From Ruminiclostridium papyrosolvens C7 (GTDB taxonomy: Bacteria; Bacillota; Clostridia; Acetivibrionales; DSM-1351): 51,689 bases of DNA. The notes below the pieces were generated by a model. It did not search any database. It saw nothing but the letters and a program-made list of their open reading frames with translations, and had not been told where the DNA came from. The position numbers and the translations under genes were made by a program. Location of the stretch: NCBI RefSeq assembly GCF_000421965.1, contig NZ_ATAY01000069.1, positions 1 to 51,689 on the forward strand. The letters run 5' to 3'. This document shows positions 20,187 through 27,468 of this stretch, in pieces (the stretch's first letter is position 1; each line of letters starts with the position of its first letter).

Positions 20187-20375
20187 TCACCTGATTTCTT
20201 TTATTATTTTTCTAAATATACAAGACATTTGTTTATTAGGAATATCTAAATTAATCAGATGTTGTATTATAAATTCACCATATGCTCTTCCTATTTCATT
20301 TTTAAAACACATCTTTTGTTCATTAGTCTCAGGAGTAAAAATAACAATTTCATATTCCTTTTTTCGCTTCCCCAT
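20187..20375 (-). CDS. 62-aa protein upstream of sigK-element recombinase; candidate directionality factor
   Basis: This small basic-then-amphipathic protein starts MGKRKKEYEIVIFTPETNEQ and ends CIFRKIIKEIR. It has a good ribosome-binding site (GGGAG, seven-base spacing). Its TGA overlaps the AGGTGATG used by the recombinase gene, so the two are translationally coupled. I do not recognise a domain. In C. difficile a small skin-encoded protein (CD1234) acts as recombination directionality factor for the sigK element. Position and size make this gene a candidate for the same job, but I cannot show homology by eye. Confidence 0.6.
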   Translation of the reverse strand: MGKRKKEYEIVIFTPETNEQKMCFKNEIGRAYGEFIIQHLINLDIPNKQMSCIFRKIIKEIR

Positions 20376-20581
20376 CTTTGAACTCCCTGATTTACTCGCT
20401 GTTTAACTATATGACAGTACTACTCGTACAAATGTGTTTCACAAAATTCTTTCTAATTACATAGTATTTATATATGAATTATATAAAATTATCATTGACT
20501 TTTTATTATTTGCTTATTATAATCAATTTCATACTATTTTTACCTGAATTCTATGAATTATTTAAGGGGAGAGCGATAATA
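20376..20581 (+). promoter_or_regulatory. Divergent promoter region between recombinase operon and CODH operon
   Basis: About 200 AT-rich bases separate the minus-strand 62-aa gene from the plus-strand CODH gene, so both promoters must lie here. An open frame extends the CODH upstream to 20474 but encodes only a hydrophobic AT-rich stretch without a ribosome-binding site; I treat it as leader. AAGGGGAGAGC precedes the chosen ATG at 20582. No operator or riboswitch is evident. Confidence 0.4.
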
Positions 20582-22573
20582 ATGGATTTTAGATATCATC
20601 ACGCTAAATTTGATCATTCAGAAAATCATCACCATAATGATTCCGGCTGCAATGATTATGCAACTGCCGTAGCTGAATACAGAAAAAGTTTTGCTTCTAA
20701 AAAGGATGTTCTTGAACAAACACCCGACCCTGCCGTTAAAGCTATGCTTTTACATATGGAAGAAAAAGGGTGTGAAACTGTTTTTGACAGATTTGATGCT
20801 CAGAAGCCCCAGTGCAGCTTTGGTCTTGCAGGAGTTTGCTGCAGAATATGCAACATGGGGCCGTGTAAAATTACTAAAAAGAGTCCAAAAGGGGTTTGTG
20901 GGGCTGATGCTGACGTAATTGTTGCAAGGAATATTCTAAGAAGCGTAGCTGCCGGCGCCGCAGAGCACGGTGCAAGAGGACGTGAAAGCATGCTGGCTTT
21001 GAAGTACGCCTCTGAAGATAGAATCAATATTCCTATCGAGGGAGAAAGCAAAATATTAGCCACAGCCAAGACATTCGGACTTGAAACTGAAAATAAAAGC
21101 ACTAAGGAACTGGCAGGGTTAATTGCTGATATTCTTCTGGAGGATTTGTCCAGAACTGTTCCCGGCCCTCACCGTACCCTTAACGCATTTGCTTCAAATG
21201 AACGTATTAAAGTATGGAGTGATCTTGATATTCTTCCTATCAGTCCTTACCACGAAGTTTTTGAGAGTCTTAACAGAACAGGTACGGGAAACGACAGTGA
21301 TTGGAATAATATTATGAAGCAAATGCTGCGTACAGGTGTAGCCTTTGCATGGTCCTGTGTTCTTGGGTCATCTATTGCTATGGACAGTCTGTTCGGACTT
21401 CCTGTCAGAAGTACTTCAAAAGTTAATATAGGTGCTTTGGAAAAAGGTTATGTTAACATAGGAATTCATGGTCACTCTCCGGTTTTGGTAAGTGAAATCG
21501 TGAAGCTTGGTAACTCAGATGAATTCCAAGAGCTTGCAAGGCAAAACGGTGCCTTGGGAATCAAGTTCTACGGTATTTGCTGTTCCGGACTTTCCGCAAT
21601 GTACAGATATGGCGGAGTTATTCCTCTTTCAAATGCTATAGGAGCTGAACTTGTTCTGGGAACAGGGGCCTTGGATTTATGGATAGCTGATGTCCAGGAT
21701 GTTTTTCCTTCTATTATGGAGGTTGCAAGCTGTTTTAAAACAACTGTGGTTACCACAAATGATTCTGCAAGACTTCCCGGTGCCGAACATTACGGTTTTG
21801 ACCACCACCACTCTAATATGAATCAGACTGCCGAGCTTGCAACGAAGATACTAAACAGGGCAATTGAGAGTTTTACCCAGCGACGAGAGGTTCCTGTTTA
21901 TATTCCGCCTTATGAGATTGAAGCGGAAGTAGGTTTTTCCGTTGAATATATTAACAAACATTACGGAAGCGTAAAGCCTATTTCAGAAGCACTGAAAAGC
22001 GGAAAAATTCTTGGTATTGTTAACCTGGTTGGCTGCAACAACCCACGTATTGTTTATGAAAAAGCCATTGTTGAGCTTACAGACATTCTTTTAGAGAATA
22101 ATGTTCTGGTTCTGACTAACGGGTGTGCCTCCTTCCCGCTAATGAAGCTTGGATATTGCTCTACTGCTGCTTTGGAGCGTACAGGTGATAATTTGAAAGG
22201 ATTTTTGAAGGAGCTTCCCCCTGTATGGCACATGGGCGAATGTTTGGATAATGCAAGAGCATCCGCACTTTTCAAGGCTGTGGCTGAGGCTTCGGATATT
22301 TACATCAAGGATATGCCTTATGCTTTTGCCAGTCCGGAATGGTCTAACGAAAAAGGTATCTGTGCGGCTCTTAGTTTCAGATTGCTGGGGATTGATTCTT
22401 ATCACTGTGTATATACACCGACCCAAGGCTCAGATAATGTTACAGAATTTATGAGTAATGGAACCAAGGATATTCTGGGTTCAAGAATGATTGTTAATGT
22501 TAATCACACTGAATTGGCAAATGAGATTGTCAATAACCTCAAGGAGCAGAGAAAAGCCCTGGGATGGGATTAA
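20582..22573 (+). CDS. cooS: Anaerobic Ni-Fe carbon monoxide dehydrogenase (CooS) homologue with altered C-cluster ligand
   Basis: This 663-aa protein is of the CooS family, which interconverts CO and CO2 at a Ni-Fe-S C-cluster. B- and D-cluster cysteines are complete: CSFGLAGVCCRICNMGPC (78-95) plus C106. C-cluster candidates are HGH (296-298), the GICC pair (333-334), C485 (GCNN), C515 (NGCAS) and C554 (MGEC). The position usually Cys in the VDVQC motif is Asp373 here (ADVQDVFPS), so one iron ligand is missing. Lys591 (SNEKG) fits the catalytic lysine. The first 20 residues are unusually His-rich (HH, H, HHH). No cooC, cooF, acsB or hydrogenase lies in the element; instead an ABC transporter operon follows 23 bases downstream. 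Catalysis of CO oxidation is therefore uncertain; the family assignment is firm. Confidence 0.9.
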   Translation: MDFRYHHAKFDHSENHHHNDSGCNDYATAVAEYRKSFASKKDVLEQTPDPAVKAMLLHMEEKGCETVFDRFDAQKPQCSFGLAGVCCRICNMGPCKITKKSPKGVCGADADVIVARNILRSVAAGAAEHGARGRESMLALKYASEDRINIPIEGESKILATAKTFGLETENKSTKELAGLIADILLEDLSRTVPGPHRTLNAFASNERIKVWSDLDILPISPYHEVFESLNRTGTGNDSDWNNIMKQMLRTGVAFAWSCVLGSSIAMDSLFGLPVRSTSKVNIGALEKGYVNIGIHGHSPVLVSEIVKLGNSDEFQELARQNGALGIKFYGICCSGLSAMYRYGGVIPLSNAIGAELVLGTGALDLWIADVQDVFPSIMEVASCFKTTVVTTNDSARLPGAEHYGFDHHHSNMNQTAELATKILNRAIESFTQRREVPVYIPPYEIEAEVGFSVEYINKHYGSVKPISEALKSGKILGIVNLVGCNNPRIVYEKAIVELTDILLENNVLVLTNGCASFPLMKLGYCSTAALERTGDNLKGFLKELPPVWHMGECLDNARASALFKAVAEASDIYIKDMPYAFASPEWSNEKGICAALSFRLLGIDSYHCVYTPTQGSDNVTEFMSNGTKDILGSRMIVNVNHTELANEIVNNLKEQRKALGWD

Positions 22574-22596
22574 AATGATTTTATGGAGGGATAACT

Positions 22597-23538
22597 ATGA
22601 ATTTTAAAAAGTTTATTGCAGCAGCTTTGGTGTTGGGACTAATTACAGGTACTGCGGCCTGTGGAAAATCTGCAGAAGATGTAAAAACCGTAAAAATAGC
22701 CTACCTGCCTTTAACACATGCCCTTCCTGTGTTTGTAGAAAATGAATTACAGGATAAGGCAGGGCAAAAATATAAAATTGAACTTATCAAGTATGGATCC
22801 TGGCCTGAATTGATGGATGCCTTGAACACGGGTCATGTTGACGGTGCTTCAGTACTTATAGAGCTTGCCATGAAAGCAAAGGAACAGGGTGTTGGAGTTA
22901 AGGCGGTAGCACTTGGACATAAAGATGGAAACGTAATTGTTGCTTCCAAAAACATTAAAAGTGTTTCGGATTTAAAAGGAAAGAAATTTGCAATTCCACA
23001 CAGACAATCCTCACATAACATCCTTTTGGGACAAATGCTCAAAAATGCGGGACTTTCCTACAAGGATGTAAATATAGTTGAGCTTCCCCCTCCTGAAATG
23101 CCAGCAGCTCTTGCTCAAGGTCAAATAGCCGGATATAGTGTTGCCGAGCCATTTGGTGCAAAGTCTGTGGCTTTAAGCACAGGAAAAGTACTATTTGAAT
23201 CAAATGAACTATGGAAGGATTCCATTTGCTGCTCTCTTGTATTGTCCGACAAATTTATCAGCAGTAACAAGGATGCGACAAAAGAGGTTGTATCCAATTA
23301 TAGAGAAGCAGGCGAATACATCGGTTCTCACAAGGATGAGGCAAATACTATTGCAAAGAAATATCTTAATCTTGACGACAAGGTTCTGGATCTATCCATG
23401 AAATGGATTTCATACAATGATCTGGAGATTACAAGAGAAGCATATGACAGTCTTACTTCTAAAATCAAGGAATTCGGGATATCTTCAAATCCTCCGGCTT
23501 ATGATGATTTTGTAGATTCGAGCCTTTCCGGCAAATAG
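22597..23538 (+). CDS. ABC transporter substrate-binding lipoprotein, SsuA/NMT1-like
   Basis: This 313-aa lipoprotein has a signal peptide ending GTAACGKS, so the mature N-terminus is probably lipidated Cys22. The fold and motifs (VKIAYLPLTHALPVFVEN, LDGAS-like HVDGASVLIELAM, LKGKKFAIPHRQSSHNILL, GYSVAEPFGAKS) match the NMT1/THI5/SsuA group. That group binds nitrate, sulfonates, taurine, thiamine precursors and related small molecules. The substrate cannot be read from the sequence. It is the second gene of the CODH operon and has a good GGAGG site. Confidence 0.9.
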   Translation: MNFKKFIAAALVLGLITGTAACGKSAEDVKTVKIAYLPLTHALPVFVENELQDKAGQKYKIELIKYGSWPELMDALNTGHVDGASVLIELAMKAKEQGVGVKAVALGHKDGNVIVASKNIKSVSDLKGKKFAIPHRQSSHNILLGQMLKNAGLSYKDVNIVELPPPEMPAALAQGQIAGYSVAEPFGAKSVALSTGKVLFESNELWKDSICCSLVLSDKFISSNKDATKEVVSNYREAGEYIGSHKDEANTIAKKYLNLDDKVLDLSMKWISYNDLEITREAYDSLTSKIKEFGISSNPPAYDDFVDSSLSGK

Positions 23539-23553
23539 AATGGAGAATAATTC

Positions 23554-24309
23554 ATGAAGAAACTGATTCATATTCTAGTATCATTCGCATTATTATTGAT
23601 TTTATGGCAGGTAGCCGTGTGGTTTGGACACTGGAATCAAGCTCTACTTCCCTCTCCCCTTGATGTTGCAAAGGGATTTGGAGAGCTTATTTCAAAAGGA
23701 ACTCTTTTTACGGGTGTAAAGGCCAGTATGTACAGATTTTTTGTAGGATATCTTCTGGCTGCCCTTACGGGGGTTACTCTGGGGCTAATTCTGGGTTGGT
23801 TCAGAAATGCATGGAGCTTTGTTAATCCTGTTGCACAACTGATAAGACCTATTTCACCGATAGCATGGTTTCCTTTTATTGTACTTCTATTTGGAATTGG
23901 CGATCTTCCTGCCATTATCATAATTTTCATTGCAGCATTCTTTCCTATACTTTTAACTACTGTAAACGCTGTAGAAAAGGTTGACCAGATATATATTAAG
24001 GTCGCAAAGAACTTTGGAATAAAGCAACCTCATCTATTGACAAAAATAATTCTGCCTTCCGCTTTTCCTGTCATTGCTTCAGGTCTACATATAGCTTTGG
24101 GAACAGCGTGGGTGTTTCTGGTGGCAGGCGAAATGGTTGGAGCTCAGACAGGATTAGGCTTTATGATTATTGATGCAAGAAACAATCTAAGAGCAGATTT
24201 ATTACTGGCAGGAATATTATCCATCGGGCTTATAGGACTTATTTTAGATAGTTTGATTGGCCTAGCGGAGAAACAGCTCTTGAAAAGATGGGGAGTTATT
24301 GGGAGGTAA
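23554..24309 (+). CDS. ABC transporter permease, SsuC/TauC/NrtB-like
   Basis: This integral membrane protein of 251 aa has about six helices. It carries the BPD_transp_1 cytoplasmic loop that docks to the ATPase (AKNFGIKQPHLLTKIILPSAFPVIASGLHIALGTAW). It lies 15 bases after the binding protein and three bases before the ATPase start. The family moves nitrate, sulfonates, taurine or pyrimidine precursors; the substrate is unknown here. Confidence 0.92.
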   Translation: MKKLIHILVSFALLLILWQVAVWFGHWNQALLPSPLDVAKGFGELISKGTLFTGVKASMYRFFVGYLLAALTGVTLGLILGWFRNAWSFVNPVAQLIRPISPIAWFPFIVLLFGIGDLPAIIIIFIAAFFPILLTTVNAVEKVDQIYIKVAKNFGIKQPHLLTKIILPSAFPVIASGLHIALGTAWVFLVAGEMVGAQTGLGFMIIDARNNLRADLLLAGILSIGLIGLILDSLIGLAEKQLLKRWGVIGR

Positions 24310-24311
24310 CA

Positions 24312-25082
24312 ATGTTCATTGATATTAAGGATGTTTCAAAGGAATATTTGCAAAAAAATTCAACTTTCAAAGCCTTGGACCACGTATCTTTGCAAATTGA
24401 AAAGGGAGAGTTTTTGTGCCTGCTAGGCCCAAGCGGCTGTGGTAAGACTACACTTTTAAATTCCGTCGCAGGCTTTGAAAAGGTTAATAGTGGAAGTATA
24501 CAAATAGACGGTAAACAGGTCTTGGAACCTTCCATCAGCAATGTAACCATTTTTCAGAATTATGGTCTTCTGCCTTGGAGGACGGTACAAAAAAATGTTG
24601 AGTTGGGTTTGGAAAGTAAAAAACTCTCCAAAAAGGAAAGACACGATATCGCCAGTAAATACATTGATTTAGTGGGACTTTCAAACTTCAGCAAAAGTCA
24701 TCCATCTCAGTTATCTGGCGGTATGCAGCAGCGTGTTGCAATAGCCCGTGCTCTGGCTGTTGATCCTGAAATAATTTTTATGGATGAGCCTTTCGGTGCC
24801 TTGGATGCATTAACAAGGCTAAAAATGCAGGATGAAATCTCAAATATATGGGAACAGCAGAAAAAGACTATTATTTTTGTAACTCACGATATTGAAGAAG
24901 CTGTTTTCCTCGCAGACAGGATTGTTATTATGACGCCTAATCCCGGAAGAATAAAATCAATAATCAGTGTTCCATTGGCAAGAAAACGTGACCGAACAAG
25001 TCATGATTTTTTAAAAATCCGTGACAGGGTATTCTCTGAATTTAATATGAAAAACCCTGATAAGACAGAATATTATATTTAA
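24312..25082 (+). CDS. ABC transporter ATP-binding protein, SsuB/TauB/NrtD-like
   Basis: This is a 256-aa ATPase. It has Walker A (GPSGCGKTT), Q-loop ([12 protein letters not shown]), signature (LSGGMQQR), Walker B ([12 protein letters not shown]) and the switch His (VTHDIEEA). The LLPW after the Q-loop and VFLADRI are typical of the nitrate/sulfonate/taurine importers. The ATG at 24312 follows GGGAGGT; the earlier in-frame start overlaps the permease. The gene ends only about 25 bases inside the attachment site on the sigK N-terminal side, so it is the last gene of the element. Confidence 0.94.
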   Translation: MFIDIKDVSKEYLQKNSTFKALDHVSLQIEKGEFLCLLGPSGCGKTTLLNSVAGFEKVNSGSIQIDGKQVLEPSISNVTIFQNYGLLPWRTVQKNVELGLESKKLSKKERHDIASKYIDLVGLSNFSKSHPSQLSGGMQQRVAIARALAVDPEIIFMDEPFGALDALTRLKMQDEISNIWEQQKKTIIFVTHDIEEAVFLADRIVIMTPNPGRIKSIISVPLARKRDRTSHDFLKIRDRVFSEFNMKNPDKTEYYI

Positions 25083-25467
25083 CATATATAGAATGTTTCC
25101 GCAGTGTTAGAATTGCATTTTCTATGCATCTGGCAGCATAGGTTGCAAGACGGGTTCCCTTATCCATGTTGAATGTAGATATTGCCTTAATCAAACCTAT
25201 TGTACCTATTGAGATAAGGTCATCACTGTCGCTGCCGCACGAACCGTATTTTTTTACTATGTGTGCAACAAGCCTCAAGTTTCTTTCGATAAGAATATTT
25301 CTTGCTTCCTCACTACCATTTTTGTATGCCTCAACATAGTATTGTTCCTCCTCCGGCTTTAAAGGCTGGGGGAAGGAATTCACATTTGATACGTAGCCAA
25401 TCATTACGAAAAAATTGCTTAATACATCAAAGATTGTAGAAAATAGTATATCTATCAAGCAAGGCAC
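25042..25467 (-). CDS. sigK: Sigma-K, N-terminal half (split gene, spoIVCB-like)
   Basis: The N-terminal part encodes a hydrophobic pro-sequence of about 20 residues. YVSNVNSFPQPL and the core-binding region 2 follow (NLRLVAHIVKKYGS, DLISIGTIGLIKAI, GTRLATYAARCIEN), almost identical in pattern to B. subtilis pro-sigma-K. Sigma-K sequence stops at CIEN at the AAATG core (25116-25120). The residues after it ([14 protein letters not shown]...) are element DNA read by chance to a stop at 25042. The start is GTG at 25467 or, better spaced from AGGGGGTG, TTG at 25458. The pro-sequence suggests proteolytic activation in addition to DNA rearrangement. Confidence 0.93.
   Translation of the reverse strand: MPCLIDILFSTIFDVLSNFFVMIGYVSNVNSFPQPLKPEEEQYYVEAYKNGSEEARNILIERNLRLVAHIVKKYGSCGSDSDDLISIGTIGLIKAISTFNMDKGTRLATYAARCIENAILTLRKHSIYVKYNILSYQGFSY
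25093..25121. other. Skin-like element attachment site, sigK N-terminal side
   Basis: The core CATTT (25116-25120; AAATG on the coding strand) is shared with 18521-18525. The element-side arm 25093-25115 pairs with 18526-18549 as an imperfect inverted repeat. In B. subtilis the sigK crossover is in AATGA at the same codons (Asn-Glu), which supports this placement. Confidence 0.85.
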
Positions 25468-25516
25468 CCCCTATGATAATGAAGTAATTAATACCTCAAA
25501 AATAGTGTACCTTTCC

Positions 25517-25545
25517 ATTCTATGATTAAATATAACAAATAATGC
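25517..25545 (-). promoter_or_regulatory. Candidate sigma-E-type promoter of sigK
   Basis: On the minus strand GCATTATT (25545-25538) and CATAGAAT (25524-25517) are separated by 13 bases. This resembles the sigma-E pattern, whose -10 is close to CATACAAT. It lies about 50 bases upstream of the sigK start. The -35 match is only partial. Confidence 0.35.
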
Positions 25546-25567
25546 GTGTCCAATTATATATTTATTT

Positions 25568-26506
25568 TTATTTTACATCTGCCACGGCATTGGCATTTTC
25601 TTCTATAGTATATATTAATCCGTCCTTGTTAATACGAAGTGTTTGTTCCGCAATCTTAATCCCTTGGTTTAGCGCTTCAATTTTAACAATAATTTTATCG
25701 GCTTTTAAACTTGTGTCATCGCCTGCCAGAGGGCTCCAATAAATAGGTGTATTCTCTTCAACTGTCAGGGTCTTACCCTTATTTTCGGAACTACTGTCGC
25801 TGATTAGTTTGCCATCTGTAGCTGTATATCTTATATTATCTGCTTTCCCCTCATAGGTAGACATAATTTTCAAGCCAATTACACTGGACATGGTAGGAGA
25901 ATATTTTTTCATTGAATGTATAATAAGATTGTCATTATTTAATTTAATCGCAAAGTCGCCAAACTTGTTTTTATCCTTTGAATATTCTTTCAAATCTTCA
26001 TTATAGTCTTTTTGTACTTCTGCTCTGGTTAATTTGTATTCAGCCGGTCCGTTATTGGTATGACATATATAGGTAAGGTTGTCCAGATTTTCTATGAGAC
26101 AAAACATCATTGCAGCATTTCTTTTAAGAGCAAGCTTCAATCGCTCTTCATTTTCTATTTTTGCCTTTTGGTAATCCCCTTCGACTAAATTCTGAAAATC
26201 ATAGTTAACTGTTGCCCCATAAGGGATTTTTTCAGTTTGAAGTGATACCTCTCCTCTATAGTTCCCAAATTGTAGGTTGTCTATAATATGTAAAACCTTA
26301 CTGTTGTTTCCTACGTAGGGAGTTTTGTTTTCAAATAAGTAATCTGCATTGTAAACTTGTCCGCTTACATTTATCTTTGTACTATTGTTAGAATCAATAG
26401 TGCCGGGAGTATTCCCTTTTGTAGCAAATACTAAAACAATTACTAAAGCAAAAACACATGTAATAGAAACAAGAACTGTCACAACTTTTTTTGCAGACTT
26501 TTTCAA
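25568..26506 (-). CDS. Membrane-anchored DUF4825-type protein
   Basis: The 312-aa product has one N-terminal transmembrane anchor (about 8-28) and an extracellular domain. The segment YLFENKTPYVGNNSKVLHIIDNL (about 56-78) matches the DUF4825 pattern, a module often found after BlaR1-type M56 peptidases. No peptidase motif is present. The start is probably TTG after GAGGGGG. It lies upstream of sigK on the same strand and divergent from the cotJ operon. Function is unknown; an envelope or sporulation role is a guess from location. Confidence 0.65.
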   Translation of the reverse strand: MKKSAKKVVTVLVSITCVFALVIVLVFATKGNTPGTIDSNNSTKINVSGQVYNADYLFENKTPYVGNNSKVLHIIDNLQFGNYRGEVSLQTEKIPYGATVNYDFQNLVEGDYQKAKIENEERLKLALKRNAAMMFCLIENLDNLTYICHTNNGPAEYKLTRAEVQKDYNEDLKEYSKDKNKFGDFAIKLNNDNLIIHSMKKYSPTMSSVIGLKIMSTYEGKADNIRYTATDGKLISDSSSENKGKTLTVEENTPIYWSPLAGDDTSLKADKIIVKIEALNQGIKIAEQTLRINKDGLIYTIEENANAVADVK

Positions 26507-26696
26507 AGCAGCTTCCCCCTCATAAAAAACTGATGTATTTTATATTAAATATTACACTTGTAAGATATTTCCTGTCAAGAAATACTTTACCCCTAACGCA
26601 TAATGTAAATTATTAAATTTTATGTAACTTAAATATTTGTTTATTCATATCCTAAGATAGAGGAAGTTATTCGTTTTATTTGAAAGGAGAAGAATA

Positions 26697-26909
26697 ATGG
26701 ATGACTTAGTAAATGAATACAATTATCAGGAAAGAGACAAAAGTGCTATAAAACCCTTTAATCCTTCTAAAATAGCTCTTGCTATGGCATTTGTTCCTGC
26801 ACAGCTTTGGGAAACACCTTATGATGTAAATGAAGGACTAGACAGAGGTACTCTTTTCCCGTCACTTGACAAGCCTTTCTTGGGAGGGGGAAACAGGTAT
26901 GAATACTAA
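26697..26909 (+). CDS. cotJA: Spore coat-associated protein CotJA
   Basis: This 70-aa protein has the CotJA hallmark LAMAFVPAQLWETPYDVNEGLDRGTLFPSLDKPF. CotJA, CotJB and CotJC form a small operon made in the mother cell and incorporated into the spore. A good AAAGGAG precedes the ATG. Its end overlaps cotJB by 11 bases. It is the first gene of the cotJ operon. Confidence 0.93.
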   Translation: MDDLVNEYNYQERDKSAIKPFNPSKIALAMAFVPAQLWETPYDVNEGLDRGTLFPSLDKPFLGGGNRYEY

Positions 26910-27348
26910 CATGGGTATGGACGGTATGGACCATATGGGTGGTATGGACCACATGGGTGGCATGGGCCAAATGGGTGGCATGGGCCAAATGGGTGGCATG
27001 GGCCAAATGGGTGACATGGGCCAAATGGGAAGTATGGATGATTGCGGCAATATGGGCAATATGGGTATGACAAGCGGTATGAAGCCTATGAATGAGAGGG
27101 AAGCATTGCTTTGGAAGGTTCAGGCGTATGAATTTGCCTGTATAGAAGTAGGCTTGTTTCTCAATACAAATCCCAACGATAAGACAGCGCTGGCATATTT
27201 TAAACAGTACCGTGACATGAAAAACCAGTTAGAATCTGAATTTACAAAAAGGTTTGGCCCACTTACCGCTACTCACATGGATAATGATTTATCTACATGG
27301 AAATGGATTGAGAATCCATGGCCGTGGGAAATCGGACGGGAGGTGTAA
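26899..27348 (+). CDS. cotJB: Spore coat protein CotJB with Met/Gly-rich N-terminal repeat extension
   Basis: The C-terminal 85 residues are ordinary CotJB (REALLWKVQAYEFACIEVGLFLNTNP ... STWKWIENPWPWEI). CotJB is normally only that long. Here the first 64 residues are a repeat domain of MGGMGQ and MGGMDH units, with 21 Met and several His. Three nearly identical 18-base DNA units encode the centre. The start at 26899 is set by GGGAGGGGG upstream. Met-rich runs can bind Cu(I) or quench oxidants; that is an inference. The gene is followed seven bases later by the interrupted cotJC. Confidence 0.92.
   Translation: MNTNMGMDGMDHMGGMDHMGGMGQMGGMGQMGGMGQMGDMGQMGSMDDCGNMGNMGMTSGMKPMNEREALLWKVQAYEFACIEVGLFLNTNPNDKTALAYFKQYRDMKNQLESEFTKRFGPLTATHMDNDLSTWKWIENPWPWEIGREV
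26920..27035 (+). repeat. Tandem repeats inside cotJB
   Basis: In-frame repeats of 15-18 bases with the unit ATGGGTGGCATGGGCCAA occur about three times exactly, with degenerate copies on each side. They encode Met-Gly-Gly-Met-Gly-Gln. Copy number could change by slippage without frameshift. Confidence 0.85.
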
Positions 27349-27354
27349 TAATCT

Positions 27355-27468
27355 ATGTGGATTTATGAAAAGAAATTGGAGTACCCGGTAAAAATAACCA
27401 GACCAAATGCAGCTCTTGCTAAAGTTATAATAACTCAGCTTGGCGGGCCGGATTTCAAGTTTTTATAA
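27355..27468 (+). pseudogene. cotJC: CotJC 5' fragment (gene interrupted by element at 27442)
   Basis: The frame MWIYEKKLEYPVKITRPNAA followed by LAKVIITQLGGPD is the start of CotJC, a spore protein of the manganese-catalase family. After the GGP codons the sequence turns into element DNA and stops after FKFL. The next cotJC codons (GGPDGELAASLRYLNQRYTMP) are at 32115. Joining at GGCGGGCC restores the frame exactly, so this is a split gene rather than decay. Confidence 0.92.
27442..27466. other. Attachment site, left end of cotJC element
   Basis: The core GGCGGGCC (27442-27449) is followed by the element arm GGATTTCAAGTTTTTAT. This arm is the exact reverse complement of the arm that precedes the same core at the right end (32098-32114). 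Joined, they give a perfect inverted repeat of 20 bases on each side of a central GG. Confidence 0.92.

Larger units (their letters stand above)
18521..25120. mobile_element. Skin-like element interrupting sigK (about 6.6 kb)
   Basis: The element separates the two sigma-K halves, and the distance between equivalent core bases is 6,595 bp. Its contents are a serine recombinase and a 62-aa gene on the minus strand, plus a CooS-like CODH and three ABC transporter genes on the plus strand. It carries no phage structural genes, unlike the B. subtilis skin. Excision at AAATG gives codons for CIENEILMQIRASKK across the junction, the canonical sigma-K sequence. Developmental timing is inferred from the family. 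Confidence 0.92.

Noticed and set aside
20474..20581. N-terminal hydrophobic extension of the CODH homologue
   Set aside because: No ribosome-binding site, very AT-rich, and CooS proteins are cytoplasmic. The ATG at 20582 has a proper site.
20582..22573. Hybrid cluster protein (Hcp) instead of CODH
   Set aside because: The dense CCRxCxxGPC pattern, the GCNN, NGCAS and MGEC motifs and the length fit CooS rather than Hcp.
26920..27035. CRISPR-like array
   Set aside because: The repeats are contiguous, in frame and encode Met-Gly residues of CotJB. There are no spacers and no cas genes.
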